From Adiantum capillus-veneris (taxonomy: Eukaryota; Streptophyta; Polypodiopsida; Polypodiales; Pteridaceae): a stretch of 64,000 nucleotides of DNA. Shown here one piece after another: positions 61,144 to 64,000 of the stretch; the stretch's first letter is position 1; each line of letters begins with the position of its first letter. The notes beneath the pieces are model-generated. The model was not told where the DNA came from and made no database searches. It worked only from the letters and a program-made list of their open reading frames with translations. The stretch spans positions 98,396,842 to 98,460,841 of the forward strand of contig CM043953.1 in NCBI GenBank assembly GCA_014529385.2. Direction: 5' to 3'. The translations under genes and the position numbers were made by a program.

Positions 61144-64000
61144 ACTACCCAGTTGCGAACCCCCAAGATAAGCCACGAGAGACAAAAAATGAGGATTGCA
61201 AGAGAAGGATTGGAACCTATCCAAACCCAACAGTGGAAATAGAACGAGTCCAACAACTGAGAGGTTTGGTGGAAGAAACTCAACGAACATTAGAACCTGA
61301 ACCCAAACACATCAAGATGTCGAACACAGTGTTGCCCACACAAGTTCAACCTCACAAGAACTACAGGCCGTTAGCTATACCCAGTATCATTCGGGAAGAG
61401 AGTGAGGGTAGGACATCTGAAAGTGGACACACACCTTTCCTACTAGAGAGAATGTTTGGTGAGGGAATGCCCGACCCCCTTGAGGAAGTGGAGATTCCAT
61501 CTTCACCATTCTCTTGTCAGGGTCCTACGTCCCACAAGATTCCATTAAATGTTGCCAAATTGATGGATTTCATGTCTTCAGAAGTTAGAACCACCATCAT
61601 GTCCAAACTATATAAAGACCTCGAGCTAGTCTCAGCTCTTCGAGCCTTCCTCAATGGAGAATTACAGGCCGGATTACCACACTTTGCACATATGAACAAA
61701 CCTGACTCGGTAATGAATGAGGAGGAACATTTAGCACCACCATCTGACCTAGCGGGACATGAATCTGTAATTGAAGTACCCGTTAACAAGTTGGGGCAAT
61801 ACTTTGAAGGTGATGAATCTAATGCTACTCTACCAATCACCACTAAAGGATTAACTGTAAAGGGAGTCCTTGACGGTGGTGCGGGAGTCAGCATGGTGAC
61901 AAAGAGTTGTTGGGAGTCTATGGGGCGACCTCACCTTGAAGCCATAAGCGTAGTGGTAAAAATGGCTAATGGATCTATTGTTACGCCTATTGGAATGCTT
62001 AAGGATCTCAGGATCAAGGTCTTCGGACACAAGGTAAGGCACACTTTCATTGTTATGGATTTTTCCAAGCATCCTATGTCATTTGAGATGATCTTAGGGC
62101 GTCCATTCATGAGGGAACCAAAAATGGTGCATGACTGGTCCAAAAACCACGTCTACTTACAGTTCCAAGACTCTGTCATTCGAGTTGATCTTTTAAGTGG
62201 TCAAACGCATCCTCTAGGAAATAAATTCATCATTGATAATCGATCAGACACAACAATTCACTCAGCTCCATTACAGTATTGTTACACGTGTAACGAAGAC
62301 ACGGATATTGGGGAGAACTCTCCTTATATGGATATCCTACCCGGAATGGCTGAGTTAGACAATGTCGATTGGGTACACCTAGCGGCAACTATAGATACAT
62401 GGGGAGCTAGAGGAACAACCTGGGTAACACCAGATGGGGAAGAGATACCACACATTGCACCAGTAAACATGTTAGGTGTAGCGCATGTAACATCCGATGA
62501 TAAGAAAGAGGCACACCTACCTGAGAGTGAAACCGATGATTCCTCAACCGATGATTCAGAACCTAAGGAAACATTGAGTGAGCCAAGTATAGAAACTGAA
62601 CACTCAAGGTCTAGCACGACCATCTATGGTAATTTATATGAGAGTGAAGAAGATACAAGCGAAGACCTATCAAGCGAGTCGAGTTCAAACATTTACCAAA
62701 ATCAAAACCTTAACAAGAAACAAAGGTCATATAAGAGACGACGATATCGAGCGAATGTGAGAGCTAGGATAAACAAGGAAAGATCTACTGCAGAATGGCT
62801 TAGCTATCTAGGGGCATGTGATGCTCATCGAAAGCTAGTAGACAATTGGGGTGAACATCTCCAGAGTGTCATGTGGTGCAACCCGCGACCCATTGACCTC
62901 GCTCAATTGGAGGTTACGGAGCCGAAATTGAGTCGAACTATAAGAAGACGTCAAAACCGAGAGTTAGCACAACAACAAAAGGAGGCAGAACTAAAAGAAA
63001 GGTCTCCGTCAGGACAAGAGCCTGCTGACTTACATACGGCTCCTGAACATTTTAAATCTTATACCACGGGGGAGCGAAAGGTTGTGTATGCCAAAGCCCA
63101 ACAAATACCTACCAATGGAAGCAGTGGAGTCTATGATGGTCCAGCGGTAGTTAAAGAGATAGAATTAGCAGAACCAGGTGAGGAGTCTAAACCAGTCTTT
63201 ATTGCTCAAGACCTTACCGAAACTGAAGAGGCTGTACTTAAGGAGCTCCTCAAGGAATACAAGGATATCTTTGCTTGGACATATCATGACATGAAGGGCG
63301 TTCCACCTTCTGTTGTGCAACATACAATTCCCATGATCAACACTGCTAAACCCGTCCAGCAACGACCCTATCCAATGAATCCTAAGTACGCCAAAATTGT
63401 ACAAGAGGAGATTGAAAAACTTATCCAGTGTGGATTCATATACCCTATTGAGCACTCAGAATGGGTTTCTCCAATAGTCATTGTGCCAAAAAAGAATGGG
63501 AAACTAAGAGTGTGCGTGGACCTCAAGAAAGTTAATGCAGCTACTAGGAGAGATCATTATCCCTTGCCATATTCAAAACACGTGCTTGAAAGAGTTGCGG
63601 GCAAGGAAGCTTATAGCTTTTTAGATGGGTACTCTGGTTACAATCAAATCACAATTGCATTAAAGGACCAAGCTAAAACTGCTTTTATCACAGAGTTTGG
63701 AGTGTTTGCATTTCGTGTTATGGCTTTTGGCTTAACGAATGCACCTGCTACATTCCAACGATTAATAAACACTGCGTTTAAAGAATTTCTAAGGGAGTTT
63801 TGTGAAGCTTTCCTAGACGACCTTTGTGTTTATTCTTCTTGGGAGAAGCATTTGTTATATCTACGAAAAATATTTGAAAGGTGCAGATTTTATCGCATCT
63901 CATTGAACCCTTTCAAATGCCAATTTTGGGTTAAGCATGGAGTCATTCTAGGGCATATAGTGTCCAAGAACGGGATATCCACCGATGAGAGTAAGATTAA
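61053..64000 (+). CDS. pol: G3 protease and reverse transcriptase, partial at the window end
   Basis: One open frame, offset by -1 from gag, from after a TGA at 61050 to the last base. It starts with gag-linker sequence (RRIGTYPNPTVEIERVQQLR). Protease: VLDGGAGVSMVTKSCWES (active site about 61872) and MILGRPFMREPKMVHDW. Then come CYTCNEDTDIGENSPYMD and WVHLAAT (shared with G1/G2), a Ser/Glu/Arg-rich linker and RT: WVSPIVIVPKKNGKLRVCVD, LDGYSGYNQITIAL, FGLTNAPATFQRLI, catalytic AFLDDLCVYSS (about 63810) and LGHIVSKNGIS. No stop was seen in this stretch. RNase H and integrase should follow outside. Confidence 0.88.

Larger units (their letters stand above)
57679..64000 (+). mobile_element. G3: Gypsy LTR retrotransposon with RT, continues beyond the window
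   Basis: 5' LTR 57679-58269, primer site 58274, gag from about 58580, protease at 61740-62280 and RT from about 63240 to the edge. Its LTR, gag and protease are the same family as G1 and G2, but it reads on the plus strand and has RT. It therefore represents the autonomous type. RNase H, integrase and 3' LTR must lie to the right. Known lesions are a stop in gag (60484), a broken gag start and a frame offset at gag/pol. Confidence 0.92.

Overview
This looks like nuclear DNA from a large-genome land plant. Nearly everything recognisable is transposable element. The LTR elements carry plant-type primer sites: a Copia element primed by initiator tRNA-Met (TGGTATCAGAGC) and Gypsy elements primed by tRNA-Asp (TGGCGCCGTTGCCGGGGA). 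There are two endonuclease-bearing LINEs and very long (CT)n, (GA)n and (CA)n microsatellites. I see no intact host gene, tRNA, rRNA, CRISPR array or bacterial-type operon. A fern, lycophyte or other repeat-rich plant is possible, but the species cannot be named from the sequence.

Layout. (1) 1-1830: 3' part of LINE L1, then a 38-nt poly-C/(CT)/(CA) compound repeat and unclassified host sequence to 4040. (2) 4041-20518: Gypsy element G1 (minus), flanked by a perfect 5-bp duplication CTGGA, carrying a nested terminal-repeat element T1 (4638-12186) with ~2.5-kb LTRs and one gag-like ORF. (3) 20519-22658: host sequence resumes, with decayed coding-like stretches. (4) 22659-41206: a fold-back element with ~385-bp arms bounded by CACTA/TAGTG, split by Gypsy element G4 (22831-40339, plus). 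Copia element C1 (23521-29066, minus, target duplication CCCAT) sits inside the 5' LTR of G4. (5) 41403-52583: Gypsy element G2 (minus, same family as G1), inserted in a (CA)n tract. It has swallowed a 2.77-kb solo LTR (44087-46856, duplication GGCAC) and a truncated opposite-strand Gypsy, G5 (48573-51293). (6) 52584-53252: a CT-rich tandem array. (7) 53253-56732: LINE L2. (8) 56733-57676: (CT)n-hairpin-(GA)n and unclassified sequence. (9) 57679-64000: Gypsy element G3 (plus), which runs off the window end with gag, protease and reverse transcriptase.

How the parts relate. G1, G2 and G3 share LTR type, tRNA-Asp primer site, gag and protease. Only G3 shows reverse transcriptase. In G1 and G2 the polymerase part is replaced by a short reading frame with four W-(V/I)-P-K motifs and a ~1.7-kb non-coding tail. 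They therefore look like a non-autonomous subfamily with G3 as a possible helper type. G4 and G5 belong to another Gypsy lineage; G4 has a second RNase H before its integrase. The nesting gives a relative history: host and fold-back element first, then G1, G2 and G4, then T1, the solo LTR and G5, with C1 youngest (its LTRs differ at 1 of 192 positions). Most coding frames are broken. Several stops fit C-to-T changes in CAA, CAG or CGA codons.
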